From Typha latifolia (taxonomy: Eukaryota; Streptophyta; Magnoliopsida; Poales; Typhaceae), in the NCBI GenBank assembly GCA_019914945.1, contig CM034103.1, forward strand, positions 7,750,001 through 7,814,000: 64,000 bases of DNA, in the 5' to 3' direction. Below, in pieces: positions 39,787 to 51,170 of the stretch. Numbering within the stretch: the stretch's first letter is position 1; each line of letters starts with the position of its first letter. The translations under genes were made by a program, and so were the position numbers. The notes beneath the pieces were generated by a model that was not told the origin of the DNA, did not search any database, and saw nothing but the letters and a program-made list of their open reading frames with translations.

Positions 39787-41195
39787 TTAAGACACCCCAA
39801 ACTTGCCATGTGCCCTCCTCCACAAGGTTCACGTGCAGGCTAGAAGAGCTAGTAATATGCCCTTATCCAGTGGCCATGTGCTTGCCCAAGGTCCCATATG
39901 GCACGCATAATGCACGTGATAGGGCGGACAAGGAGGTAACACAAAGATAAACATGTAATAAAGATAATCCATCCTAGAGATCATACTACAATTCACATAA
40001 ATATAATAGCATATAAATATCCCAATTTATAGTAACAATATTAGACCAGTACATAATTTGCAAGACTCACAAACCATTAAGTTACGACTTATACATGAGT
40101 AAAATATAATCCTACATGTATTACACAAATCATTGTATAATATAATAGAATACAAATACTACAACATAGGTACAACTCAATTTCTACATAAACGATCTTC
40201 TATACTATCTCACGCCTAACTCACATCATTTTTGTTCTAAAATGTCTTTTCACGATATTTCAATCATTATTAGGTATCACATATATGATAAGATTAGAAA
40301 TTAAATACAGAGATTCACGAGATAAAGGTTGAGTAAATAAACCTTGTCTTGAATTAATCATGCCAAATAAAGAGTAAATTATATACTAGATAATATGAAT
40401 TAGAAAGAAGTATTATGTCATGAATGAGCATGTGTATATATCCTCAAGGACTATATATATATATCCAATGATGCAACAATACTACAACTTCCTCAAGTAT
40501 ATTATTATTATTTGATGCATGATAACCACTCGATAATTATATATATCAATATATGAAAGAATCAATACATTTCTTAATATCAAAATCATCAATATCAACT
40601 CTGAATGACAAAATCATATTAACCACCATGCATAGCCTAGTGCCCAATCTTACAGTACTGCATGAAGGCTTAAAATAAACTCTATATATGCTAAGTGTAT
40701 CTTAGTTATAATCATATTCTGCCATAGACTAAGGGTATATCAACATCCATTCAAATCGGTTACCTACCGGCTAATGAAAATCACATGAGAATAACCCACC
40801 ACATATATCCTAGCAAACGACATGTGTTCGAATGTGTATTATGCACCTAACTACTCACGTCGGATGTATGCCATAGGATCACATCGATCATTCTACCTCC
40901 AAGCACCCCTAACCCTAGCACCAACTTGGGTATCCCTACTTTATCAATTATCCTAATCAATGAGATTTTATACTTTCTTTCTAAATGATAGATCATATGC
41001 ATTTTCCCAATACTATAATAAATCAGGCATCTCATGAATTTAGGTAGTAAGGAAAGTCAAAAAAAATATAATGTAATGCAATCTCAAATCATATATCTAT
41101 CATATGCCTACTCATGCTAGAGATTAACTCGACATAGTTCATCTCCAATCATTCTTCTAAAATACATATTACTAGTTTCATAACCTCGTGATGAA
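39787..41195 (-). mobile_element. LTR remnant of the solo-LTR family
   Basis: The segment 40690-41000 is clearly homologous, in reverse, to 3060-3330. Shared phrases include GGATGTTGATA(T)ACCCTTAG and the block around GGATACCC. The left end AAGACACCCC resembles the reverse of the solo LTR end. Element 4 inserted at its right edge. Confidence 0.7.
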
Positions 41196-41200
41196 ATTGT

Positions 41201-41933
41201 GTTATGATCCGACCACATGGGTTAAGTCGAGTCAAGTCGAGTTAAATCGAGTTGAGTCGAGTCTATTTATTTTTTTATTATTTCATGATGTAAGCTTTTT
41301 AGGCAAATCAAAATAAGTCATGGCAGCCCTTAAGGCAAGTCTAAATAAGTCACGGCAGCTCATAAGGCAAGTCTAATTAAGTCAAGTAAGCCTTTAAGAC
41401 AAGTCTAATTAAGTTATGTAAGTCTTTAAGGCAAGTCCGAATTTGAGTTGTGTTAGTCTTTAGGGCTAAGTCCGAGTAGGACTTATTGTACCCCACCTCT
41501 ATATATAGAGGAGCAGGGCTTCTTTGTTATTCATCCAATAATCCAAGCATCCAAGCATTGTTAATGAATTGAGTTTAGTTATTTTCTTATTACCGCATTT
41601 ATTATTTTATCGTAGCCGTTAGATCATCTTTACCTTTCTAGGAGTAGATCATAGCTGTAGAACCTTCAAAGCTTCCAAACCCTAGCCACCACCTTCCTCT
41701 AGTAGCCACCCTATTTTACGGCCGTCCACCACCCTCCGACAACTATCGCAACGTCGGATATTTACCGTTCTGCCCTATTCTGACCTTTCTCCACTGTTTT
41801 ATTTTTAACTTTTCATCTGGACCTTCGATTTAGGTGAAACTAAAGCCACTAGAACTCTAACTCACAACCCTACTGCCACCTAAACTTTCATAATTTTCTT
41901 ACCTCCAGATCGATCCAGATCTGGTCCAAAATA
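41201..41933 (+). repeat. 5' LTR of element 4 with internal minisatellite
   Basis: It runs from TGTTATGATCCG to GTCCAAAATA. At 41285-41470 a unit of about 30-34 bases (AGGCAAGTCTAATTAAGTCA plus variants) repeats about five times. The end has decayed from the usual CA. Confidence 0.9.
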
Positions 41934-41934
41934 T

Positions 41935-41946
41935 TGGTATTAGAGC
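41935..41946 (+). promoter_or_regulatory. Primer-binding site of element 4
   Basis: TGGTATTAGAGC differs at one base from the initiator methionine tRNA primer site. It lies directly after the 5' LTR and shows + orientation. Confidence 0.88.
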
Positions 41947-41999
41947 CGACATTCCTGAGACAATGGTGAACACATGATCAGGATCTCATCTCCGTTCCA

Positions 42000-42182
42000 A
42001 TGGGAGTTGACCTGGCACCCCCGCCGCCATCACCAACAGAAGACGATGAATCGCTGGCATGGGCGAAGGCATTTTTTAAAGATCTTTCTAATGAGGTCAC
42101 TAGATCCATCAAGGAGGCTATTCAAGCCTTGGCGACAGCCCTTCGACTCAGCACGATCACCCCGCGCCGCCACCGCCGTTAG
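42000..42182 (+). pseudogene. Possible gag leader fragment of element 4
   Basis: A 60-codon frame reads MGVDLAPPPPSPTEDDESLA and then an amphipathic stretch, AFFKDLSNEVTRSIKEAIQA. The position right after the primer site fits the start of a gag gene. No Retrotrans_gag domain or zinc knuckle follows; the downstream DNA is out of frame. It could also be non-coding. Confidence 0.35.
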
Positions 42183-42730
42183 CCATTATGGAACATGCAC
42201 CACCTCCACCTTCAAGTACTAATAATGGTGAAATCATGAAGACCATCCAAATCGCGATAACCCTTCTCTGGTTGCGGTGGAGTACCCGCCATCCTTGCAG
42301 ATCGAGCCCTCCATCGTAGCAACACCAGAGCAGACCCTAGCAACGGTCGTGATGCCATCTTCCCCACTCGCAGTGGAAGCTAGGGCCAAAAACTCTTGCC
42401 TTCCATTGAAGGCGATCCAGGTGCTCCCAGTCCAAGCCATTACATCCACTCCCTTCCTCGGACTATCTATACTCAAGTCATGGCCTAAACTGTATGCACT
42501 AAGACCCAGGCTCGAACCACCCATGGCTAGAATTTGGTTTGAGCCAACCGTGACTAGGATAGACTATGGCTCAAAACGGCGAGCTCTAGAGTAGAACCCA
42601 CCATGGGCCCCTCCTCTATGTTGCAGACAAGATCCATATGAAAATCGAGGACATAAAGTTTGAGAGTGAACGAAGGTTTGGAAACCACCATGGACACCTT
42701 GAGGACAAGGTGGTCAGAAGCATGGTGGAT

Positions 42731-43459
42731 TGTTACGATCCGACCATGTGGGTTAAGTTGAGTCAAGTTGAGTCAATTTATTTTTTTAATTATTTCATGA
42801 TGTAAGCCTTTTAGGCAAGTCTAATTTAGTCATGTAAGCCATTAAGGCAAGACGAAAGAAGTCATAATAGCCCTTAAGGCAAGACCAAATAAGTCACAGC
42901 ATCATCCCTTAAGACAAGTCTAATTAAGTTAAGTAAGCCTTTAAGACAAGTCTAATTAAGTCATTTAAGCATTTAAAGCAAGTTCTAATTCGAGCCGTGT
43001 TAGCCTTTAGGGCTAAGTCCGAGTAGGACTTATTATTCATCCAATAATCCAAGCATCCAAGCATTGAGAATTAATTAATTTTAATTATTTTTTTTATTAC
43101 TGCATTTACCATTTTATTATAGCCGTTAGATCATTTTTATCTTTCTAGGAGTAGATCATAGCTGTAGAACCTTCAAAGCTTCCAAACCCTAGCCACCACC
43201 TTCCTCCAGCAGCCACCCTACTTTATGGCCATCCACTACCACTCTTGGCCGTCTGCCATCCTCCGACGACTGCCGCAATTTCAGATATTTATCATTCTGC
43301 CCTATTCTGACCTATCTCCACTATTTTATTTTTAATTTTTATCATAACCTCCGATTTAGGTGAGATTAGAGCCATTAGAACTCTATCTCATGAGGCTACT
43401 AACATCAAAATATTTATAATTTTCTTACATCCAAATCAGTCCAAATCTAGTCCGTAACA
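42731..43459 (+). repeat. 3' LTR of element 4
   Basis: It runs from TGTTACGATCCG to GTCCGTAACA. It keeps the same repeat block (42805-43015) with a different number and order of units than the 5' LTR, so the copy is not recent. Confidence 0.92.
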
Positions 43460-43464
43460 AATTG

Positions 43465-44808
43465 ACAACTTGATAGTATAAATCTTTTAAATACATAAAG
43501 TTTTCTTATAGACTACCATCGTTCTGTTTGCGATCATAGGTTCTGTTTATGCTAACTAGACCAAACTAGAAAGATATCTGTTAGGTATATATTCGAATAC
43601 TCATTTAAACGATCATTTCTGAGTATTATCCTAATAGTGGTAAGGTATCTATCTAATATTTTGGTAAATACTTAATATAATTAACCCCTGTTTTGCTTTC
43701 TAAGCTTTTTTTTTCTGCTGATCCAAATTTGCACACACAATCACTCTTACATCATCATAAGACAAAATATTTTGCAATGGAACAAGTTTTCTTATCTAAA
43801 AGTGCACCACTTCTGTACTTAAATAATTATGCAATTTAATAAATATATCAAAATGAGAGATCACACCTATCCATATAAGCCTACTGTATCACAATTTGTG
43901 TTCATAATACACTTCAAAATAACATACACCTTTACTTAAGTTTAGTTAATAAATCTAACAATTTCAATAAAATATAAAATGTGGTTTATAAATATTACAA
44001 TTATAGCGCACAAAAAATAAATATTAAAACAAGTAGGATATTAAATACAAAATTTTATATAAAAATATTTTTATTAGCTCTTTCATTAATACCCTCTACC
44101 TAATTAACATTTGGTGTATAAATGGGGATCAGACCCCAATTAAGATTTATTAAAAGCAATGTTTTAAAAGATACAAAGAGAGGAACTTTGAAAACTGCTT
44201 TAACCAGTGATTAGTCCCTAATTTTTCCTTAAAGTGATATTGGTGTTTAGTCGCTGGATCTCGAATTCTCCTTTCATTACAACCCACTCGCACTCACACT
44301 CACAAACATGAACCCAAAAAAAAAACAAAAGACAAAATATCATTTGACCTTATGTGGTTAGAAAAACTGTATCTATAGATATAAAGTGCAATATAGAAAT
44401 CAGTTTTTCTCACATATACTTAATCTTTCTTTTTCTCACATATACTTAATCTTGATATCCACTTTAATTAGGTATATGCAAGTGCATTCTCTTAATCTTT
44501 AATGAGAAATAAAAAGGGAACATATAACAATAATTGATTTCTAATTTAGCACTACAAATTGCATCTTAAAACACACGAAACCAAACGGCCATTAGATAAT
44601 CTAAAACTATACAAGAAAGAAAGAGATTAATGCGTTCTATTTAGATTATGTCAAAGTATACATAAGAGGTAGGAATTCGATTATGCCAAACCAAAAATCT
44701 GGAAGAGATGATGAACTCAATTATGCAAGTACTCAAATTTATTATAAAAAAACGAAACTTACTCAAATAATTAACTAATCCACCCTTTAGCGGGAAGTAT
44801 TAGTGAAG
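43465..44808. other. AT-rich interval between elements 4 and 3
   Basis: No gene, RNA or clear transposon end was recognised. A TTTTTCTCACATATACTTAA phrase is repeated side by side near 44405-44450. Confidence 0.5.
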
Positions 44809-46119
44809 CACTTATTTCCAAAAATCACGTGTTCCTGAAATGGAGAGTTCTATGTGATTCTCACATGACCTGTTAATAAAATAATCTCACAAAGTAATAA
44901 TCCATAAAAAAAAAAACGAAACTTACTCGATAAGTCTAGAAATACCATAATAATCCAAACAAATAATCCAAAGTTACAATTATCACAGGCCAACTAGGAA
45001 TACAAGTCCATACACTAATTTTAAGCATAAAAACCCTCGCAGGGGCTAAGTCCAACTAGGAATAATAGAATAAACAATACTAATAGGAAAACGAATCTGC
45101 TACTCCTCGATATCCGCGTCCTCCATAATTAGCTCTGAAATATTTCAACCAAAATGGCGGTGAGCACGGGGCCCAGCAAGTATAATCCAATAGTAATCTA
45201 TGAATATTGTATTGCATGATAAATAGAAATGCAAATCCATAATTATGAGCATATCAAGAAAATGCGTACAGTACAATTTTTACTAACTTTCATCATCATA
45301 GCTCAATATATATAAAAATCCACACAGAAACCGTGTCACTAATGTCAGATCTCACAAAGCAACATAGTATCGAGGGGGACTAGTCATCTTGTGGTATTAT
45401 TGCCCATGCATGTCTGGCGACGCTACACAGAACTGATTGTCTGTGGCTATCAGACTAAGGACTCCAGTCGTAGGCCTATCAATGCCACTCTAGTAAATCA
45501 TCACATAGAGCAGAATCATTACTTGTAGCTGAATCATCACATAGAGCAGAATCATTGCATACGACGGGTAAGAGCACACAGCTCAATAGATGCCCTGACC
45601 CTGCGTCCTCGGGTACCGCTAAAACTATAACCCTACCTCTCAATCATCTTTACTAATATCATACTAGACTTGTCTCCAACTAGGGCAGTGTAATCTGTCT
45701 CACTCTCCTAATCAGTCGACTTCTCCTGAATTTCGAGATCCTCCCCGCACAGTAATGAGTCTAATAATTTAAAAGATAAAATCAACATAAGGATGATGAA
45801 CTTATAAAACAAACTACCTTGTTGTATAAATTAAGTTTGATTTTCTAGGTCTGAGTAGGTGACTTGGTTTTACATTTATCCTTTCCTATTAATATATTAT
45901 TTTATATTAATTAAAAATGGTTATTTATGATAAAATTAGAGTCATCCACATTTGTAAGTGTCAAAGATAATTGAAAACACTAATAAATTCAAATGCCTAT
46001 TTTAATTGTGTATTATTCCTAATTATATTAATAACATGATTGAGAATAATAAATAAATAATAAAAAAAATGTAGCTAACACAAGTTAAAGAAATATAAAA
46101 GGCTAATAATGACTAGCCT

Positions 46120-46570
46120 ATGGTCCACATGTTAGGCTGGGCTCAAGGGTTCACAGGCTGGGCTGGGCTCAAGGCCCAGTCAGCATTAATGCTGAGGAAG
46201 TGGGTTGTGGGCCTACCCACAGTCCACTAGGCCAAAAGATATGCTAGCTACAGGTGTAGGCCACGACCACACTATAGCTGCCCAGAAATTGGGTGGGCTG
46301 GGCTTAAGAGCCCAGTCCACCACATTAACTACACAAAAATTAGGGTGGACTAGGCTAAGCCCAATCCACCCCTAGTTACAAGTGTGGGCTGCGGCCCACA
46401 CTGTAACCCATAGAGGTCAGGTGGACTGGGCTCACAAGCCCAATCCACCGTTAGTTACGGGCGTAAGCTGCGACCCACCCCATAGTCCACAGGGGTCCGG
46501 TGGACTGGGCTGACGAGCGCAGTCCACTGCTGGCAACGGGCATTCGCTGCGGCCCACCCTATTGCCAACA
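46120..46570. repeat. Minisatellite with self-complementary units in LTR A
   Basis: About five diverged units of 70-80 bases each hold an inverted repeat of the type GGACTGGGCTCACAAGCCCA followed by GTGGGCTGCGGCCCAC. LTR B has about three units (53815-54070); LTR C has only the end of one (60265-60285). Confidence 0.85.
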
Positions 46571-46768
46571 CAAGCTAGTGGGGAGTTTGATCAACCCCCA
46601 CCCAGCTGAGATTCACTAAGAATAGAGAGAGAGAGAGAAAGATGCTGTTGTCTGTGATCCCCGTCACCGATAGCCAAGCTCCACCAGCTCCCCAAAGTCG
46701 ACGAGGTCGACTTGGGTTGCATCCCAGTTTGAACCATCGGTCAGTGTGGCCGATGGTGAGGAATGAGG

Positions 46769-46795
46769 AACTCCATGGCCGGCGGCCATGGAGTT
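46769..46795. repeat. Perfect hairpin in LTR A
   Basis: Arms AACTCCATGGCC and GGCCATGGAGTT pair perfectly around GGC. Counterparts lie at 54244-54270 (LTR B), 60499-60525 (LTR C) and 36288-36310 (older LTR). The older copy has a changed but still paired position. Confidence 0.93.
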
Positions 46796-47274
46796 TCCTA
46801 ATTTAGTGAAAAATGGGCTTGAAGCGCCCATCTCAAGTATCCACCTCTTCCACGTGAAGAGGTGAGTCAATCGAGGCTGACGAGTGAGGCCAGCACCGCC
46901 AGTGGTGGCCGCTAGTGTCCAAGTAACCCGGCGATTGGAGGCAACATGGCGCCGGTCGGCGAATTTCTCCGGCAAAACTTCCTAGACCGGTGGGTAGTCA
47001 ACCCGAAGTCGCCGGTCGGCGAATTTCTTCGGCGAAATTACTAATGGATAAACTATAATTAATCATGATTTACTAAGCAATATTCAAATTAAATTAAAGG
47101 GAAGATGGAGGCTAACCCGAGGATTGAGATGAGGGGGTTTTGGTTGGCCGCTGGCGCTTTGGTGACCCGTTGTTCGCGATGAAGTCTTCGGCGGCTCGGA
47201 GGAGAAAAGAGAGAAAGGGGTGGAAGAGCGAGAGAGAGAGATTGCGAAACATAGAAAAGCCAAAGGGGGAGGGG

Positions 47275-47282
47275 TTTAAATA
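47275..47282 (-). promoter_or_regulatory. TATA-like box of LTR A
   Basis: TTTAAATA on the + strand is TATTTAAA on the transcribed strand, about 195 bases from the LTR start. It is followed by a pyrimidine-rich leader. The same box lies at 54776-54783 and 61043-61050. It puts the promoter near the LTR edge, so R plus U5 would exceed 2 kb in LTRs A and B. Confidence 0.6.
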
Positions 47283-47506
47283 GGAACGATAAGGAGTGGG
47301 GAGTGGAGTGGAGTTCAACTCCACTCGGGCGCACTTCTCTCCCACCTCTCGCAACTAATTGCGAGAGGTGGGGCAAGAAGAAGAACAAGTCAGCGCACGC
47401 ACTAAGCATGTGTGCTGCGGTTAGAGTGCACGCGCATGGCGCGTGCGCTAATATTTTTTCATGGGTGTTTCAACTACTTCCAACAAAATAAAAATTGTCC
47501 TCAAAA

Positions 47507-49105
47507 TTACTTACTAGAGTTATCTAATAAGTGTGGATAAGTGGACTGGATCTCCTCAAGCTCCCAAATATCTTCCTCTACACTATGGTTTCGCCAAAGA
47601 ACTTTGACCAATGGTACATTCCTCCAAAGCATTTTCACGCATCTATCAATGATCCGAATTGGCTGCTCTTCATAGGACAAGTCCTTCTTTAGCTGAATAG
47701 GTTCCTCCTTTAACACATGGGAGGGATCATGCAAATATTTCCTGAATACTAACACATGGAAAACATTGTGAATTTGAGACAACTCTGAAGGCAGATTCAC
47801 GCAATATGCAACTAACCCTATCCGCTCTAGTATCTCATAAGGTCCAATGTATCGAGGGCCCAATTTGCCCTTCCTCCCAAATCGGACCACTCCTTTCTAG
47901 GGCGAGACCTTGAGGAAAACTGTATTTCCAACTTGGAATTCTAGGTCTCGACGTCGACGATCAGCATAGCTCTTTTGTCGACTCTGGGCTGCCCGCAAAT
48001 GCTCACTTACCTTTCAGACTTTATCAATGGTTTCCTAGATCAACTCTGAGCTCTCTATCTTCCGCTCTCCCACTTCATCCCAACTGATAGGTGTCTGGCA
48101 TCTCCGACCATCTAAAGCCTCATAAGGGGGCATCCCAATGCTGGAGTTATAACTGTTATTATAGGCAAATTCAATCAAAGAAAGGTGCCTATCCTAGCTA
48201 AGTTCAAAATTAGCAACTGAAGCACGCAACATGTCTTCCAATGTCTGGATCGTCTGCTCTGACTAGCCGTCGGTCTAAGGATGATAAGATGTGCTGAACT
48301 ACAATTTGGTCTAGAGAACTTGCCAGATTATGGTGAACCTATGCTCTGATACCAAGTTGAAACACCCACTTCCAAAAATCACGTGTTCCTCATATCGAGA
48401 ATTCCACATGGCCGTTGGTCTATATGGATGATAAGCTGTGCTGAACTGTAATTTGGTACCCAGAGATCTAGCAAATTGCTGCCACAATCTAGATGTAAAT
48501 CTAGGGTCCCGATCTTACGTGATAGAGACGAGAGCCCCGTGGCGAGCAAAGATCTCATCTCGATATAAGGTAGCCTACTGCTCCATTGAATCTATGGGGT
48601 TAACCGGAAGAAAATGAGCAGACTTGGTTAGCCGATCTACAACTACCCATATGGAGTCTTTCTTTTTTGTAGTCTTCGGCAACCCAACCACAAAATCCAT
48701 AGTGATATGCTCCCATTTCCACTCAAGAATGGGTAGAGGTCTGAGAGTCCCTATAGGTCTTTGGTGCTCAAATTTTATCTGCTAACAAGTCAATCATCGG
48801 GATACAAACTCTGGTATGCTCCTCTTCAGTCCTAGCCACCATAAAGACCTGCGAACATCATGATACATGTTCGTCTCCCTATGGTGGACACTGTAAGAAG
48901 TTTGATGGGCTTCCTCCAAAATTTGCTTTCGGAGTTCACCCACATCTGGCACGCAAAATCTATCTCCAAACCTCAATGTTCCCGTATCATCAATACGAAA
49001 ACCCTCTTTGCCCGAACTTTGGATTTGTTGAATTATCTGGAGAAACTGAGGATCCTCCACCTGTGCAATTCTGATCCACTCAGCTAAAGTCGGTCTCACC
49101 ACCAA
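47507..49105 (-). pseudogene. Integrase with chromodomain-like tail, interior 1
   Basis: The zinc-binding part is degraded (EEAHQTSYSVHHRETNMYHD, 48900). The core (48780-47900) has many stops and a patch of foreign sequence (48311-48410). The end is well kept: RFGRKGKLGPRYIGPYEILE, then HNVFHVLVFRKYLHDPSHVL, then VPLVKVLWRNHSVEEDIWEL, a chromodomain of the Tekay/Del type that in relatives guides insertion into heterochromatin. One Arg-containing base pair of codons is missing near 47620 relative to interior 2. Confidence 0.85.
48311..48410 (-). repeat. Leader-primer site-LTR patch inserted in integrase
   Basis: CTAGAGAACTTGCCAGATTA through GCTCTGATACCAAGTTGAAA to the first LTR bases matches the gag-leader/LTR junction at 52136-52235. 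Interior 2 has no such insertion at the matching place (about 55795). The local integrase sequence is duplicated on both sides (48266-48310 and 48411-48457). Confidence 0.9.
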
Positions 49106-49199
49106 ATGAAAAAAAAGTCCTATGCTCGCTTCGCTGGAAATAATAGGAATATCAATCCTCTGTAGATCCTTTAGGATACCCTCCTACTGGGTGATCACA

Positions 49200-50515
49200 C
49201 AAGCCAAGTTGCCCGTAGACTTTCGGCTCAAGGCATCAGCTACCATATTTGCCTTTCTTGGGTGATAACTAATAGTGCAGTCATAATCATTTACTAGTTC
49301 AAGCCATCTGCGCTACCTCAAGGTTAGCTCCTTTTGGGTGAAAAGGTACTTCAAGCTTTTATGATCAGTGAAAATCTCACACTTCTCCCCATAAAGGTAG
49401 TGCCTCCAAATTTTCAATGGAAACATTACTACTGCTAGCTCTAAGTCATGAGTGGGATAATTACGCTCATAATCCTTGAGTTACCGTGAAGCGTAAGCGA
49501 CAACTCTGCCCTCCTGCATCAAAACACAACCAAGGCCCATGTGTGAGGCATCACAATAGACCTGATAGCCCACTCCACTACGAGGCACTACGAGAATAGG
49601 TGCAGAAGTAAGTCTCCTCTTCAGCTCCTTGAAGCTTTCCACACAATCATCCGTCCACACAAAACGCTGGTCCTTCTGAGTCAGCCTGGTAAGAGGGCTC
49701 GAGATTTTTGAAAATCCCTCCACAAAGCGCTGATAATATCCAGTTAGCCCAAGAAAACTGCGCACCTCTGTAACGGCACTTGGCTGTTTCCAACCCAAGA
49801 CTGTTGTGATCTTGGATTGGTCCACTCGGATGCCCTCACCTGACACCACATGCCCTAGCAACACCAACTCGTTCAACCAGAACTCACATTTTGAAAACAT
49901 GGCAAACAACTTTTCTCTTCTCAAGGTCTCTAACACCAACCGGAGATGTTCCTCATGCTCCTGCTCTAAGGCTAAATATATCAAAATATCATCAATGAAG
50001 ACCACAACAAACCAATCTAAGAATGGATGAAAGACTTAGTTCATTAGGTCCATGAAGACAGCTGGAGCATTAGTTAGCCCAAAAGGCATAACCATGAACT
50101 CATACAAACCTTAACAAGTGTGAAAAGCGGTTTTGGAGACATCCGCTTCCCTAATCCTCAGCTGGTGATATCCAGAGCTCAAATCGATCTTCAAAAAGAC
50201 TCGAGCTCCATGCAACTGATCAAAAAGATCTTCAATACGAGATAGGGGATATTTTTTTTCTTCATAGTTAGCTGGTTCAGTAGCCGATAATCAATGCAAA
50301 GACGAAGAGAGTCGTCTTTCTTCTTAACAAAAAGAACTGGAGCTCCCCAAGGCGATGAGCTAGGCCTGATAAATCACCGATCCAGCAAATCATCAATCTG
50401 TCATCTAAGTTCCTCCATTTCCTTTGGAGCCATGCGATAAGGAGCCTTGGAGACTGGTCCTGCTCGTGGAATCAGATCATTGGTGAACTCGACTCGCCTG
50501 TCTGGTGGAAGTCCT
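49200..50515 (-). pseudogene. Reverse transcriptase and RNase H, interior 1
   Basis: Degraded RT begins near 50440. [20 protein letters not shown] (50200-50140) and [18 protein letters not shown] (50095-50040) precede [20 protein letters not shown] at 50005. Both Asp of FIDD are kept. [20 protein letters not shown] and [20 protein letters not shown] mark the RNase H start; a stop ends the long frame at 49481. A run of eight T near 50252 coincides with a frameshift. Confidence 0.88.
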
Positions 50516-51000
50516 CAGATGTCCTCAGGAAAAATATCTGGAAACTCCTGTACCACCAACAAGTCAGTTAAGGCTTGGGCCCCACTAGACTCATCAGACA
50601 TGATTGCCACCAACTGCGGGTGGTCCACCTGTTGATCCTTAAACAATCGACACTCTATGCCATCATTAAGCTGCAAAATAACTTCCTTGCTGTAGCAGTT
50701 AATGTTGGCATGATAAGTGCCTAACCAGTCCATACCCAAAATCGAGTCAAAATCTTGCATCTCAAGAGAAAAAAGGTCTGCCCTAAAATCCCATTCGCCA
50801 AAAGTCAGAGTGCAAGGACAATAAATTTGACGAATCTCCAAAGAATCACCCATTGGGGTAGCTATGAGCAGAGGTTCATCAAGAGGCTCTGGGGTCATAT
50901 CAGCATACCTCAAAAATGAGGTATAAATGAAAGAATGTGTAGGCCCAGGATCAAATAGAATCTTAGCAGTATGAGAAAATAATGTCATAGTGTCTGTCAT
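50515..51000 (-). pseudogene. Retropepsin, interior 1
   Basis: TAKILFDPGPTHSFIYTSFL shows the protease active-site region with Pro in place of the usual Ser or Thr after Asp. DFDSILGMDWLGTYHANINC is the conserved block after it. The frame is open for 161 codons and ends just before RT. Interior 2 has lost this gene. Confidence 0.88.
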
Positions 51001-51170
51001 TGCATAAATAGCTTTATAAACAAAATTATTTTATTAAGTTATTAATAATTATGACATCATTATTATTATTATTAGTAGTAGAAAGAAATAAGAGACAATT
51101 TGACTTCTATTTAAGCAGAAATCTTAAATTCTAAAGAAGCATATTTAATTGTAACCTGTCGCCACATCAT
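51001..51170. other. AT-rich segment in place of the zinc knuckle, interior 1
   Basis: About 170 AT-rich bases with an ATT repeat separate gag and protease. The glycine/serine-rich linker and the zinc knuckle seen in interior 2 (57910-58130) are absent, so a deletion with filler, or a small insertion, happened here. Confidence 0.6.

Larger units (their letters stand above)
41201..43459 (+). mobile_element. Element 4: small non-autonomous LTR retrotransposon
   Basis: Direct LTRs lie at 41201-41933 and 42731-43459, starting TGTTA(T/C)GATCCGACCA. The flanks are AATTG on both sides (41196-41200 and 43460-43464), a perfect target duplication. A primer-binding site with one change follows the 5' LTR. 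The internal region is only about 800 bases and has no protease, RT or integrase. Before the 3' LTR, CTTGAGGACAAGGTGGTCAG and AGAAGCATGGTGGAT are nearly the same as in element 1. A Reina-like element of that group probably supplied its proteins. Confidence 0.93.
44814..47472 (-). repeat. LTR A of element 3
   Basis: It lacks about 370 bases present in LTR B (B positions about 53030-53400). It carries the longest version of the GGGCT..AGCCC minisatellite (46120-46570), a perfect hairpin (46769-46795) and a minus-strand TATA-like box (47275-47282). Confidence 0.92.

Noticed and set aside
46664..46975. 103-codon minus-strand frame
   Set aside because: It lies in the hairpin region of LTR A and is not kept open in LTR B; LTR sequence.
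47089..47409. 106-codon frame (SQLVARGGREV..., LPPLSLFSPPSRRRL)
   Set aside because: It occurs in all three element 3 LTRs (also 54689-54889 and 60853-61242) over the promoter and CT tract; part of the LTR rather than a gene.
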